A stretch of 64,000 nt of DNA from JAFGVL01 sp031553685 (lineage in GTDB: Bacteria; Bacteroidota; Bacteroidia; Bacteroidales; Paludibacteraceae), in contig JAVBLE010000053.1 of NCBI GenBank assembly GCA_031553685.1, positions 11,322 through 75,321 of the forward strand. The letters are read 5' to 3'. The notes beneath the pieces are model-generated. The model ran no database searches. It saw only the letters and a list, made by a program, of their open reading frames with translations, and had not been told where the DNA came from. Both the position numbers and the translations under genes were made by a program. Below, piece after piece: positions 51,624-59,435 of this stretch; within the stretch, counting starts at the first letter, position 1; every line of letters begins with the position of its first letter.

Positions 51624-52808
51624 ATGAAAAAGCTATCATTTTTGTCAGCCGCGCTGACAGTTCTTTTTGTTTTAAGCAGTTGTGATGTCAAATCGCAAAG
51701 TCCGAGTGCCGCGCGCGGCGTTGATCCTACAGTCCATGTAGATGTTGCGCCTGTGCCGGGTACCGAAACCAAAATTCAAGTGGCGCTGCTGCTCGACACT
51801 TCCAATAGTATGGACGGGCTGATTGACCAAGCCAAATCGCGCCTGTGGGATATTGTAAACACGCTTACCACGCTTAAATACAATGGCGCCACGCCAAGTA
51901 TCGAGATTTCGCTCTACGAATATGGCAACGACGGGCTGCCGGCTGCCGAAAATTATATCCGCCAAGTCACGCCTATGACAAGCGATTTGGATCTGCTGTC
52001 CGAAAAACTGTTTGCACTTCGCACCAACGGCGGTTCGGAATATTGTGGAGCGGTAATTAGTCGCGCTATTAATAATATCGATTGGGGTACTCGTCAGTCG
52101 GATATGAAGTTGATTTACATTGCCGGCAACGAGGCTTTTAATCAAGGCGGAGTGTCGTACAAAGAAGCCATTGCAAGTGCTTTGGGCAAAGGTGTGTTTG
52201 TCAATACGATTTATTGCGGCAGCCGCGACGCAGGTATCCGTGAGCTTTGGCAAGACGGTGCTGTATGTGGGCAAGGCAAGTATTTCAACATCGACAGCAA
52301 CCGCAAAGTGCGCTATATCGCCACGCCTTACGATGATCGGATTAGCGAATGTAACACCCGCCTCAACGACACTTATGTTAGTTATGGCTCGCAAGGTTTC
52401 GCAAGGAAAGAAAATCAGATAAAGCAAGATGAAAATGCTCTGTCGGTATCTTCTGCCAACAAAACTGAGCGCGCGGTAAGCAAATCGAAAGCGGTATATA
52501 AAAATGCCGAATGGGATTTGGTAGATAAATACAATGAAGACAGCAAAGCCGTTACCGAACTGAAAGAGTCGGAAATGCCTGCCGAATATAAAGGGAAATC
52601 GAAAGCCGAACTGGAAGTTATTGTAAAGGAAAAACAAGCCGAGCGAACTAAGATCCAAGCAGAAATAAACGACCTTGCCAAAAAGCGCCAAGCCTACATC
52701 GACACCGAAATGAAGAAAACCGATGCCGGAGCAGATGATTTGGGCAAAGCAATCAACTCATCTATTTTGGCTTTTGCAGGTGCTAAGGGGTATGTGGTGG
52801 AAAAATAA
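51624..52808 (+). CDS. VWA-domain lipoprotein
   Basis: A 394-residue lipoprotein (lipobox LSSC, Cys20). A von Willebrand A domain covers about 50-235 with the metal-binding DxSxS motif LLLDTSNSMDG (Asp58), a further TNGGSEYCG loop, and YIAGNEAFNQGG. The C-terminal ~100 residues form a charged helical stretch (VDKYNEDSKAVTELKESEMPAEYKGKSKAELEVIVKEKQAERTK, read in parts) that looks like a coiled coil. VWA proteins bind other proteins through the metal site. It stands alone, and the target is unknown. Confidence 0.88.
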   Translation: MKKLSFLSAALTVLFVLSSCDVKSQSPSAARGVDPTVHVDVAPVPGTETKIQVALLLDTSNSMDGLIDQAKSRLWDIVNTLTTLKYNGATPSIEISLYEYGNDGLPAAENYIRQVTPMTSDLDLLSEKLFALRTNGGSEYCGAVISRAINNIDWGTRQSDMKLIYIAGNEAFNQGGVSYKEAIASALGKGVFVNTIYCGSRDAGIRELWQDGAVCGQGKYFNIDSNRKVRYIATPYDDRISECNTRLNDTYVSYGSQGFARKENQIKQDENALSVSSANKTERAVSKSKAVYKNAEWDLVDKYNEDSKAVTELKESEMPAEYKGKSKAELEVIVKEKQAERTKIQAEINDLAKKRQAYIDTEMKKTDAGADDLGKAINSSILAFAGAKGYVVEK

Positions 52809-52839
52809 AAAGTGAATATCAAAATATTCTTAATATTAG

Positions 52840-52898
52840 GTTCTGTCGTTTTTTATACAAAAAAATTCAATTTATTCTTGTATAAAAAACGACAGAAC
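52840..52898. repeat. Perfect 21-bp inverted repeat, 17-base loop
   Basis: The arms are 52840-52860 and 52878-52898 (starting GTTCTGTCG and ending CGACAGAAC). It lies between the VWA gene and the next gene. It may be a terminator, though no T-run follows, or a very small insertion element. Confidence 0.8.
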
Positions 52899-52979
52899 TA
52901 ATTTTTCATGAAAAATATCTGATTATTCTAAAAAATAAAATTAATTTTGGGCTGAAAAACAATCTTAATCTAACCAATT

Positions 52980-53570
52980 ATGAAACACATTCTTACTGTC
53001 CTCCTTCTGTTTTTATCAGTTTCGTTGTTTGCTCAAAGCAACAAATCGTTGTTTAAAATAACCCGCATCGACAACACGTTGAAACATCCGAAACCAAAAA
53101 CAGCGGTTGACACTTTCAGTTACGACAAGTTGGATTTAGCGTTCTATCAAAAGAATTTCAGTAATCCGCCCATCATTCCAAAACATTTTATCGACCCTGC
53201 ACACAAAAACGACAGTATCAACGAATGGGCTATGGAAGACAGCATCAAGTGTGCTTATATCTATGTATCGGATAGCCTTTCGCGCGTGGTAAAATATGGA
53301 TGCATGGCTTACGAAGGCTCAAAAAACAAACCATACCTTTGGTATATCGGGTATGATGACAAAAACCGCCCCGTAAAGATGGAATACCGCAAACCGGTTT
53401 GTTATCAGGTAATAACCAATCATGCGGGCGAAAAATATAAACGCATAACCCAATCGGCTGCCGGAGGCGAATGTGTGTTTACATACGATGAAAACAACGA
53501 AATCATACAGATGCAATATCTTTACCAGGGTAAACTCGAATTGCAAGTTGAAAAACTGAACGGAATTTAA
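52980..53570 (+). CDS. Exported protein of unknown function
   Basis: A 196-residue protein with a signal peptide (MKHILTVLLLFLSVSLFAQ). The mature part has two conserved-looking stretches (NEWAMEDSIKCAYIYVSDSLSRVVKYGCMAYEG and GGECVFTYDENNEIIQMQYLYQGKLELQVEKL) with a possible RHS/YD-like or beta-propeller character, and three cysteines. No family is recognised. A terminator follows at 53587. Confidence 0.6.
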   Translation: MKHILTVLLLFLSVSLFAQSNKSLFKITRIDNTLKHPKPKTAVDTFSYDKLDLAFYQKNFSNPPIIPKHFIDPAHKNDSINEWAMEDSIKCAYIYVSDSLSRVVKYGCMAYEGSKNKPYLWYIGYDDKNRPVKMEYRKPVCYQVITNHAGEKYKRITQSAAGGECVFTYDENNEIIQMQYLYQGKLELQVEKLNGI

Positions 53571-53586
53571 ATACAAAATATTTTTT

Positions 53587-53630
53587 AGCAGGATTTACAA
53601 TCAATTTTCAGATGTAAATCCTGCTTTTTT
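53587..53630 (+). terminator. Rho-independent terminator
   Basis: AGCAGGATTTACA (53587-53599) pairs with TGTAAATCCTGCT (53613-53625), followed by T bases. Confidence 0.9.
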
Positions 53631-53646
53631 ATTCCCTCTTTCTAAA

Positions 53647-53654
53647 TATCTTTG
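53647..53654 (+). promoter_or_regulatory. -7 element for the M16 peptidase gene (TATCTTTG)
   Basis: An exact TAnnTTTG, 22 bases before the ATG at 53676, giving a very short leader. Confidence 0.65.
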
Positions 53655-53675
53655 TAAAAAATATTTTAATAAGAT

Positions 53676-54896
53676 ATGGAGTATCAAACTCACCAACTCC
53701 CTAATGGCATCCGCCTGATACATAAGCCTGACAAGTCGGCAGCAGCGTATTGCGGACTGATTATCAATACCGGCACGCGCGACGAAACCGCAACCGAACA
53801 AGGCATGGCGCATTTTATCGAGCACATGCTTTTTAAAGGCACACGGAAACGCCGCGCCACACATATTATCAACCGACTGGAAGATGTTGGTGGTGAGCTG
53901 AATGCTTATACCAACAAGGAAGAAACGGTTGTTTATTCGTCAGTCCTTGCCGAAGATTTTGAGCGGGCGATGGAATTGATGGCAGATATTGTGTTCAATT
54001 CCGTTTTCCCCGAAAATGAAATTGAGAAAGAAATTGAAGTGGTTTTGGACGAAATTCAATCTTATAAGGATAGTCCTTCGGAACTCATTTTTGATGATTT
54101 TGAAGAAATCGTTTTTGCCGGAAGTCCGCTTGGGCATAACATTTTAGGCCAAGAAAAATTGCTGAAGAAATATACCCAAAAAGATATTATCCATTTTATA
54201 GAAAAAAACTACCATACGGACGAAATGGTGTTTTTCTCGTTGGGCAATGTTGATTTCAAAAAAATTATCCGTTGGAGCGAAAAATATTTGGGTGTGCAAA
54301 AAGTTTCGCACCGCCAACAAAAACGGATAGAACCAAAACCTTACCAGCCTCTACAAAAATCTGCCGGAAAAGACACGCACCAACTGCATTTGATGATGGG
54401 CAACCGCGCTTATTCGCTCAATCATCCGGACAGATTGGGGCTTTCGCTGCTTAATAATATATTGGGAGGTCCGGGTATGAACAGCCTGTTAAACCTCGCC
54501 CTGCGCGAACGGCATGGGCTGGCGTACAATGTCGAATCGGGTTACACTGCCTATTCGGATACCGGTATTTTCAGCATTTATCTGGGGTCCGACCCCAAGA
54601 ATAAAGAAAAATGTATTAGCTTGATAAATAAAGAACTGACCTTTCTTCGAGAGAATCGTATCCCTGAAAACAAGTTGCAGAAATATAAAAAGCAATGGCT
54701 CGGGCAACTTATCATCGGGCGCGAAAACAAAGAAAGCCTGGCGCTCACTCTGGGGAAAAGTTATTTGCTTTTCAATTGTATTGAAAGCATTGATGATATT
54801 CGCAAGAAAATAGAACAAATTACAGCTTCCGATTTACAACGCATTGCCAATGAAATATTTGACGAAACGAATCTGACTTCATTGATTTATTATTAA
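53676..54896 (+). CDS. M16 family zinc peptidase
   Basis: A 406-residue peptidase of the pitrilysin/MPP type. The inverted zinc motif HFIEH (His46, Glu49, His50) is followed 76 residues later by Glu126 in VVLDEI, the third ligand. Also present are GELNAYTNKEETVVY, the LSxxHL-type QLHLMMGNRAYSLNHPDR and GPGMNSLLNLALRERHGLAYNVESGYTAY, the second-domain signature. It has no signal peptide, so it is probably cytosolic. M16 peptidases degrade or process peptides. The gene stands alone with its own promoter. Confidence 0.93.
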   Translation: MEYQTHQLPNGIRLIHKPDKSAAAYCGLIINTGTRDETATEQGMAHFIEHMLFKGTRKRRATHIINRLEDVGGELNAYTNKEETVVYSSVLAEDFERAMELMADIVFNSVFPENEIEKEIEVVLDEIQSYKDSPSELIFDDFEEIVFAGSPLGHNILGQEKLLKKYTQKDIIHFIEKNYHTDEMVFFSLGNVDFKKIIRWSEKYLGVQKVSHRQQKRIEPKPYQPLQKSAGKDTHQLHLMMGNRAYSLNHPDRLGLSLLNNILGGPGMNSLLNLALRERHGLAYNVESGYTAYSDTGIFSIYLGSDPKNKEKCISLINKELTFLRENRIPENKLQKYKKQWLGQLIIGRENKESLALTLGKSYLLFNCIESIDDIRKKIEQITASDLQRIANEIFDETNLTSLIYY

Positions 54897-54907
54897 CAAA
54901 AAAATCA

Positions 54908-55005
54908 TCGCAAAAAGAAATCGTCATGTCGAACGAAGCATAGCGAAGTCGGGATATCATATCAACCAAACCGCTTTTGCGATGTCTCGACAAGCTCGAC
55001 ATGAC
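54908..55005. repeat. Nested inverted repeat after the peptidase gene
   Basis: TCGCAAAAAG/CTTTTGCGA and GTCATGTCGA/TCGACATGAC are paired in an interlocking order (54908-54917 with 54974-54982; 54923-54932 with 54996-55005). The interlocked order would allow a pseudoknot rather than a simple hairpin. Confidence 0.5.
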
Positions 55006-55019
55006 GGACAGTTTTTATT

Positions 55020-55646
55020 ATGACTTTAGACGAATACATACTCAACCACATCGAGCCGGAACCGGAATTGTTGAAAAAACTAAATCGGCAAACGCATGTA
55101 AAAATCATCAATCCGCGTATGTTATCGGGGCATTTGCAAGGGCGAATCCTGAAAATGCTGACACAAATGATGGGTGCGAAAACGGTATTGGAACTCGGCA
55201 CTTTTACCGGATACTCGGCGCTTTGTTTTGCCGAAGCCTTGCCCGAAGGCGGTGTTGTACATACCATTGATGATAACGACGAATTGGAAGAATTTACCCA
55301 AAGTTTTTTTGCCCAATCGGAGCATGGACATAAAATTATTCCACACATTGGTAAGGCTTTAGATATTATTCCTACACTCAATACGCAATTCGATTTAGTA
55401 TTCCTCGATGCCGACAAACGCGAATATTTGGAATATTATCAGGCTGTTTTTGACAAAATTCCTTCGGGCGGCTATATCCTTGCCGACAATACGCTGTGGG
55501 ACGGAAAAGTAATAGAGCCTGTTGAGCCAAACGACAAACAAACCATTGCTTTATTGGAGTTTAACGATTTCATTGTGAACGATAAACGGGTAGAAACAGT
55601 TATCCTGCCTCTTCGCGATGGATTGACCATGATACGAAAAAAATAG
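55020..55646 (+). CDS. O-methyltransferase, COMT type
   Basis: A 208-residue SAM-dependent methyltransferase. Motif I is VLELGTFTGYSALCFAEAL; motif II has VVHTIDDNDE; the metal-binding residues are in LVFLDADKREYLEYY and GGYILADNTLWDGKV (the D...DN set of catechol-type enzymes). The substrate is unknown; a small phenol or quinone is likely from the family. It has no operon partner. Confidence 0.9.
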   Translation: MTLDEYILNHIEPEPELLKKLNRQTHVKIINPRMLSGHLQGRILKMLTQMMGAKTVLELGTFTGYSALCFAEALPEGGVVHTIDDNDELEEFTQSFFAQSEHGHKIIPHIGKALDIIPTLNTQFDLVFLDADKREYLEYYQAVFDKIPSGGYILADNTLWDGKVIEPVEPNDKQTIALLEFNDFIVNDKRVETVILPLRDGLTMIRKK

Positions 55647-55651
55647 AAAAA

Positions 55652-55787
55652 GAGGCTGTATCAAAAGTCAAAATATTATTTTTGCAACTTACGATTTGTA
55701 AGTAACAGGTGCAGCGCACCTTTTTTCATACTCTTACTTACAATTTATAAGCAAGGCTGCCTCAATTTTCTGTTTTGAGACACCCTC
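55652..55787. mobile_element. Fold-back element, short decayed copy
   Basis: It begins GAGGCTGTATCAAAAGTC and runs through GTAACAGGTGCAGCGCACC as in the full copy at 16250, but lacks the central part; a matching right end (GAGACACCCTC) is at 55777-55787. The internal deletion suggests decay. Confidence 0.75.
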
Positions 55788-55813
55788 TTCTTTCTATCTA
55801 TAAGAATGAGATA

Positions 55814-57013
55814 TTATTTCTTCACAATTTCCATCGTATCCGAAGCAATCATATACTCTTCGTCGGTTGGGATAATGGCTACTTTGATTTTCGATTCGGG
55901 TTTGCTCAATATGATTTCTTTGCCACGCACACCGTGGTTCAGTTCGCTATCGAACACCAAACCGCAGTATTCCATGTTTTCGCACACCAAGCGGCGCACA
56001 TCATGGTCGTTCTCGCCCACACCACCGGTGAATATGATAGCATCGGCACCACCCAAAGCAGCCAAATAGGCTCCCACATATTTCTTGATCCGATAACAAT
56101 ACATGGCAATGCCCAACTGCGCACGCTCGTTGCCCGAGTCGGCTGCCGACCACACATCGCGCATATCGCTCGAAACGCCGGTGATACCTAACATACCGCT
56201 GTGTTTGTTGAACAACGCCGAAGCCGCTTTCGTGCCAATCATTTCTTTATCCATAATGAACGAAACAGCTCCCATATCAATGTCGCCACAGCGCGTACCC
56301 ATCATCAAACCTTCGATTGGGGTAAAGCCCATGCTGGTATCGACCGACTTGCCGTTTTTGATAGCCGACACCGAACCGCCATTACCGATATGGCAAGTGA
56401 TGATTTTCGAATTATTCGGATCCAAACCTAAATATTCGGCTGCTCGCATGGATACAAAGCGGTGGCTCGTGCCATGGAAACCATAGCGACGGATACCGTA
56501 TTTTGTATAAAGCGAATATGGAATGGCATACATATACGCATGGTTTGGCATGGTTTGGTGAAAAGCGGTGTCGAACACGCCCACTTGCGGGATATTCGGC
56601 ATCAGTTCCGAAATAGCGCGGATACCTGCCAAGTTGGGCGGATTGTGAAGCGGCGCCATTTCGATACATTCTTCCATTTTTTTGATTACATCATCATTGA
56701 TCAAAACAGACGAATTGAATTTTTCGCCGCCATGCACTACACGATGACCTACGGCATTGATTTCATCCAACGACTTGATAGCCCCGTGTTCTTTGCTGGT
56801 AAGAATGCCCAGGATGTATTCTATCCCCACTTGATGCTCCAGGATTTCGCCTTCGAGCATTATTTTTTGTCCGTCCTGACGCTCGTGTTTGAGGAATGAG
56901 CCTTTCATTCCCACTTTTTCTACTCCTCCTTGACCGAGTACCTCTTTGGTAACCATGTCAAGCAATTTATATTTGATGGAAGAACTTCCGCAGTTTAATA
57001 CTAATATTTTCAT
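55814..57013 (-). CDS. ackA: Acetate kinase
   Basis: AckA converts acetyl phosphate and ADP to acetate and ATP. The 399-residue protein has the ASKHA-type phosphate motif VLNCGSSSIKYKLLD at the start, GHRVVHGGEKF, DTAFHQTMP, the His-containing YGIRRYGFHGTSH and FTGGVGENDHDVRRLV. Full length. It lies downstream of hbd and pta on the same strand. A 14-bp hairpin (57036-57049 with 57061-57074) separates it from hbd and may tune expression. Confidence 0.97.
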   Translation of the reverse strand: MKILVLNCGSSSIKYKLLDMVTKEVLGQGGVEKVGMKGSFLKHERQDGQKIMLEGEILEHQVGIEYILGILTSKEHGAIKSLDEINAVGHRVVHGGEKFNSSVLINDDVIKKMEECIEMAPLHNPPNLAGIRAISELMPNIPQVGVFDTAFHQTMPNHAYMYAIPYSLYTKYGIRRYGFHGTSHRFVSMRAAEYLGLDPNNSKIITCHIGNGGSVSAIKNGKSVDTSMGFTPIEGLMMGTRCGDIDMGAVSFIMDKEMIGTKAASALFNKHSGMLGITGVSSDMRDVWSAADSGNERAQLGIAMYCYRIKKYVGAYLAALGGADAIIFTGGVGENDHDVRRLVCENMEYCGLVFDSELNHGVRGKEIILSKPESKIKVAIIPTDEEYMIASDTMEIVKK

Positions 57014-57088
57014 ATAATTTATTTACTATTGGACAATTTACAATTTACTGTTTCTTCAATAGTAAATTGTAAATAACTAAATTGTAAA

Positions 57089-58042
57089 TTATTTTATAAT
57101 ATTTCCTTTCTCGTCGTAAGCGTAAAAGCCTTTTCCTTTGCTGATGCCGTATTGGTTTCCGCGATACATGCGGTTGAGCACCGGCGATGGTTTGTATTTC
57201 ATGTTACCGTATTCGTTGAACATGTTTTCCATCAGGTGAACGATTTTTTCGATACCCATTTGGTCGGCTGTGCGGAATACGCCTTGTTTGTGCCCGAAAC
57301 CAACGGTGAGCACGCTGTCGATATCCGGAACAGAAGCGATGCCTTCCATCAACATGCTACAAGCTTCATTGAGTTGCGCAAAGAAAAGGCGAAGGCTTAC
57401 CAAGCCGGCAGACTCTAACAAGCGAACGCAGTCGAAATTAATCATTTTGGCAAAATGACAGACCAAATCGTAAGTTTCTTTGGAAGTGTCGATGCCCGGT
57501 ATGATTTCGATAATGTTCGAGTCGGGCGTGTTTGCCAGGAAATGAACGCCGATAGTGCGTTCCTTGTGTTTCAATTCGTTTGCCAGTTCGGTTACGAAAA
57601 TCGTTGCCACATTGGATGCAATAATAGCTTTTTCGTCCAATACTTTTTCGAGCGTTGCAAACACTTCTTTGCGGGCAGCCACACTGCGCACACCCATATC
57701 GTCATAGCGCACAGCTTCGATTACGAAATCGCATCCGGCAAAATCTTCGTATTGGGTTGTTCCTTTGATACGCGCCATGATGGCTTTCTTTTCAGAGTCG
57801 GTCAAACCCCAGCTTTCGATGCGTTTGTCGAGTTTTTCTTCGATGCGCGCAAATGCGTTCGTAACGCGTTCTTTGGATGGTTCGAGGAAAACCACTTCCA
57901 TGCCGTTGCTTGCCGCCACTGTAACAATGTAACTGCCATCTTTACCACAACCTACAACACCAATACGCGAAAAAAGCGTTTTCTTGCGGGTTTTGTCTTT
58001 CAAGCCGTATTTCTCAATCGGCTCTTTAATCATTTCTGCCAT
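57089..58042 (-). CDS. 3-hydroxyacyl-CoA dehydrogenase-like protein
   Basis: A 317-residue protein of the 3-hydroxybutyryl-CoA dehydrogenase family. The NAD motif is IGVVGCGKDGSYIV near residue 28, the catalytic His lies in TIGVHFLANTPDSNIIEII, and the C-terminal domain has MLMEGIASVPDIDSVLTVGFGHKQGVFRTADQMG (family GxG...GPF-like). The usual 'GFIVNR' stretch, which holds the catalytic Asn, reads GLVSLRLF here, so that Asn is absent, and activity is uncertain. It sits between pta and ackA, linking C4 to acetyl-CoA metabolism by position only. Confidence 0.85.
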   Translation of the reverse strand: MAEMIKEPIEKYGLKDKTRKKTLFSRIGVVGCGKDGSYIVTVAASNGMEVVFLEPSKERVTNAFARIEEKLDKRIESWGLTDSEKKAIMARIKGTTQYEDFAGCDFVIEAVRYDDMGVRSVAARKEVFATLEKVLDEKAIIASNVATIFVTELANELKHKERTIGVHFLANTPDSNIIEIIPGIDTSKETYDLVCHFAKMINFDCVRLLESAGLVSLRLFFAQLNEACSMLMEGIASVPDIDSVLTVGFGHKQGVFRTADQMGIEKIVHLMENMFNEYGNMKYKPSPVLNRMYRGNQYGISKGKGFYAYDEKGNIIK

Positions 58043-58156
58043 AATATTATATTGTTCAAAGATTTAATTATTTGAAGACTATAGATAATAGAACAAAGAG
58101 TAAAGACTCCGAAGAAAATCTTTGCTCTTTTATCTTTGCTCTTGAGTCTTGCGTTT

Positions 58157-59155
58157 TTATTTCATCGCCTGATTAGCAGTAATCGCTACCAATTTCACAA
58201 TATCGTCTACTGAGCAGCCGCGCGAAAGGTCGTTGATAGGCGCTGCCATACCTTGCAGGATTGGACCTACGGCTTCGGCTTTGGCAAAGCGTTGCACGAG
58301 TTTGTAGCCGATATTTCCGGCTTGCAGGTCGGGAAAAACCAACACATTGGCATGTCCGGCAATGGCGCTGCCCGGCGCTTTACTTTGTCCTATTTCAGGA
58401 ACAAGAGCGGCATCGGCTTGCAGCTCGCCTTCGATTTGCATATCGGGTGCCATTTCTTTGGCAAGGCGTGTAGCTTCAACTACTTTATCTACTAATTCGT
58501 GTTTTGCCGAACCTTTGGTGGAGAAACTCAACATCGCAATTTTCGGCTCGAAGCCGGCAATGTTGCGGGTTGTCTGTCCGGTACAAACAGCTATTTGCGC
58601 CAATTCGGCAGCGGTTGGATTAGGATGTACGGCACAGTCGGCAAACACCAACAAACCGTTTTCGCCAAATTCGGGCGTTTGTGTAAACATCAAGAACGCG
58701 CCTGATACAACACTGATGCCCGGTAAGGTTTTTACAATCTGGAAAGCAGGACGAAGCACATTGCCCGTAGCATTCATCGCTCCGGCAACTTCGCCGTCGG
58801 CATCGCCGTTTTTAATCATCAAACATCCCAGATACAACGGGTCTTTTGCCAATTCGGTGGCTTGTTCCATTGTCATGCCTTTGCTTTTGCGCAATTCGAA
58901 AAGAAGATTGGTGTAAACAGGCATTTTGGCATCGGTAGCCGGATCAACGATCGTTGCTTTAACAATGTTTTTCAAACCGAACGAAGCGGCTTTGGCTTCG
59001 ATTTCGCCTTTTGCCCCAATAAGGATAATATTGGCAATACCTTCTGCCAAAAGAATGTCGGCAGCTTTCAGCGTACGGTCTTCAGTGCCTTCGGGAAGGA
59101 CAATTCGTTGCAAATTGTTTTTTGCACGAGTCATCATTTGTTGTAATAAATCCAT
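58157..59155 (-). CDS. pta: Phosphate acetyltransferase
   Basis: Pta moves the acetyl group between acetyl-CoA and acetyl phosphate. The 332-residue protein is the short form without the N-terminal regulatory domain: RIVLPEGTEDRTLKAADILL, VAGAMNATGNVLRPAFQIVKT, LLVFADCAVHPNPTAAELAQIA, and SKAPGSAIAGHANVLVFPDLQAGNIGYKL. It heads a three-gene minus-strand cluster with hbd and ackA. A promoter element is 39 bases upstream. Confidence 0.97.
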   Translation of the reverse strand: MDLLQQMMTRAKNNLQRIVLPEGTEDRTLKAADILLAEGIANIILIGAKGEIEAKAASFGLKNIVKATIVDPATDAKMPVYTNLLFELRKSKGMTMEQATELAKDPLYLGCLMIKNGDADGEVAGAMNATGNVLRPAFQIVKTLPGISVVSGAFLMFTQTPEFGENGLLVFADCAVHPNPTAAELAQIAVCTGQTTRNIAGFEPKIAMLSFSTKGSAKHELVDKVVEATRLAKEMAPDMQIEGELQADAALVPEIGQSKAPGSAIAGHANVLVFPDLQAGNIGYKLVQRFAKAEAVGPILQGMAAPINDLSRGCSVDDIVKLVAITANQAMK

Positions 59156-59193
59156 GTTTTTTATCGAAAATTTTTTACTGTTTTTATTGCATG

Positions 59194-59201
59194 CAAAGAT
59201 A
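59194..59201 (-). promoter_or_regulatory. -7 element for pta (TATCTTTG)
   Basis: An exact TAnnTTTG on the minus strand, 39 bases before the pta ATG. It probably drives the pta-hbd-ackA cluster. Confidence 0.6.
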
Positions 59202-59349
59202 TAAAAAGCGGTTGCTTTTCAATAGAAATGATGAAAAATATTTTATTATTTCACATTTGTTCTTAAAATTAGTGGGGAGGCAACTTGCAAATTCATGAAT
59301 AAACATTACTTTTGGAATTATATTTATTTTTCAAAAAGAATTGTTATGA

Positions 59350-59403
59350 AATATTCATGAGTGAAAATGCACGAAATACAATGAACATAATCGCATGGAT
59401 ATT
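59350..59403. repeat. Hairpin repeat, copy 2
   Basis: AATATTCATG (59350-59359) pairs with CATGGATATT (59394-59403), with one T-G pair. Compared with copy 1 (13541-13594) the stem varies but pairs, and the interior is similar (GCACxxAxxTACAATGA). It ends 32 bases before the first OmpA gene ATG. Confidence 0.6.
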
Positions 59404-59435
59404 CTATGCGACAACTAAAAATAAATTATATGCAC

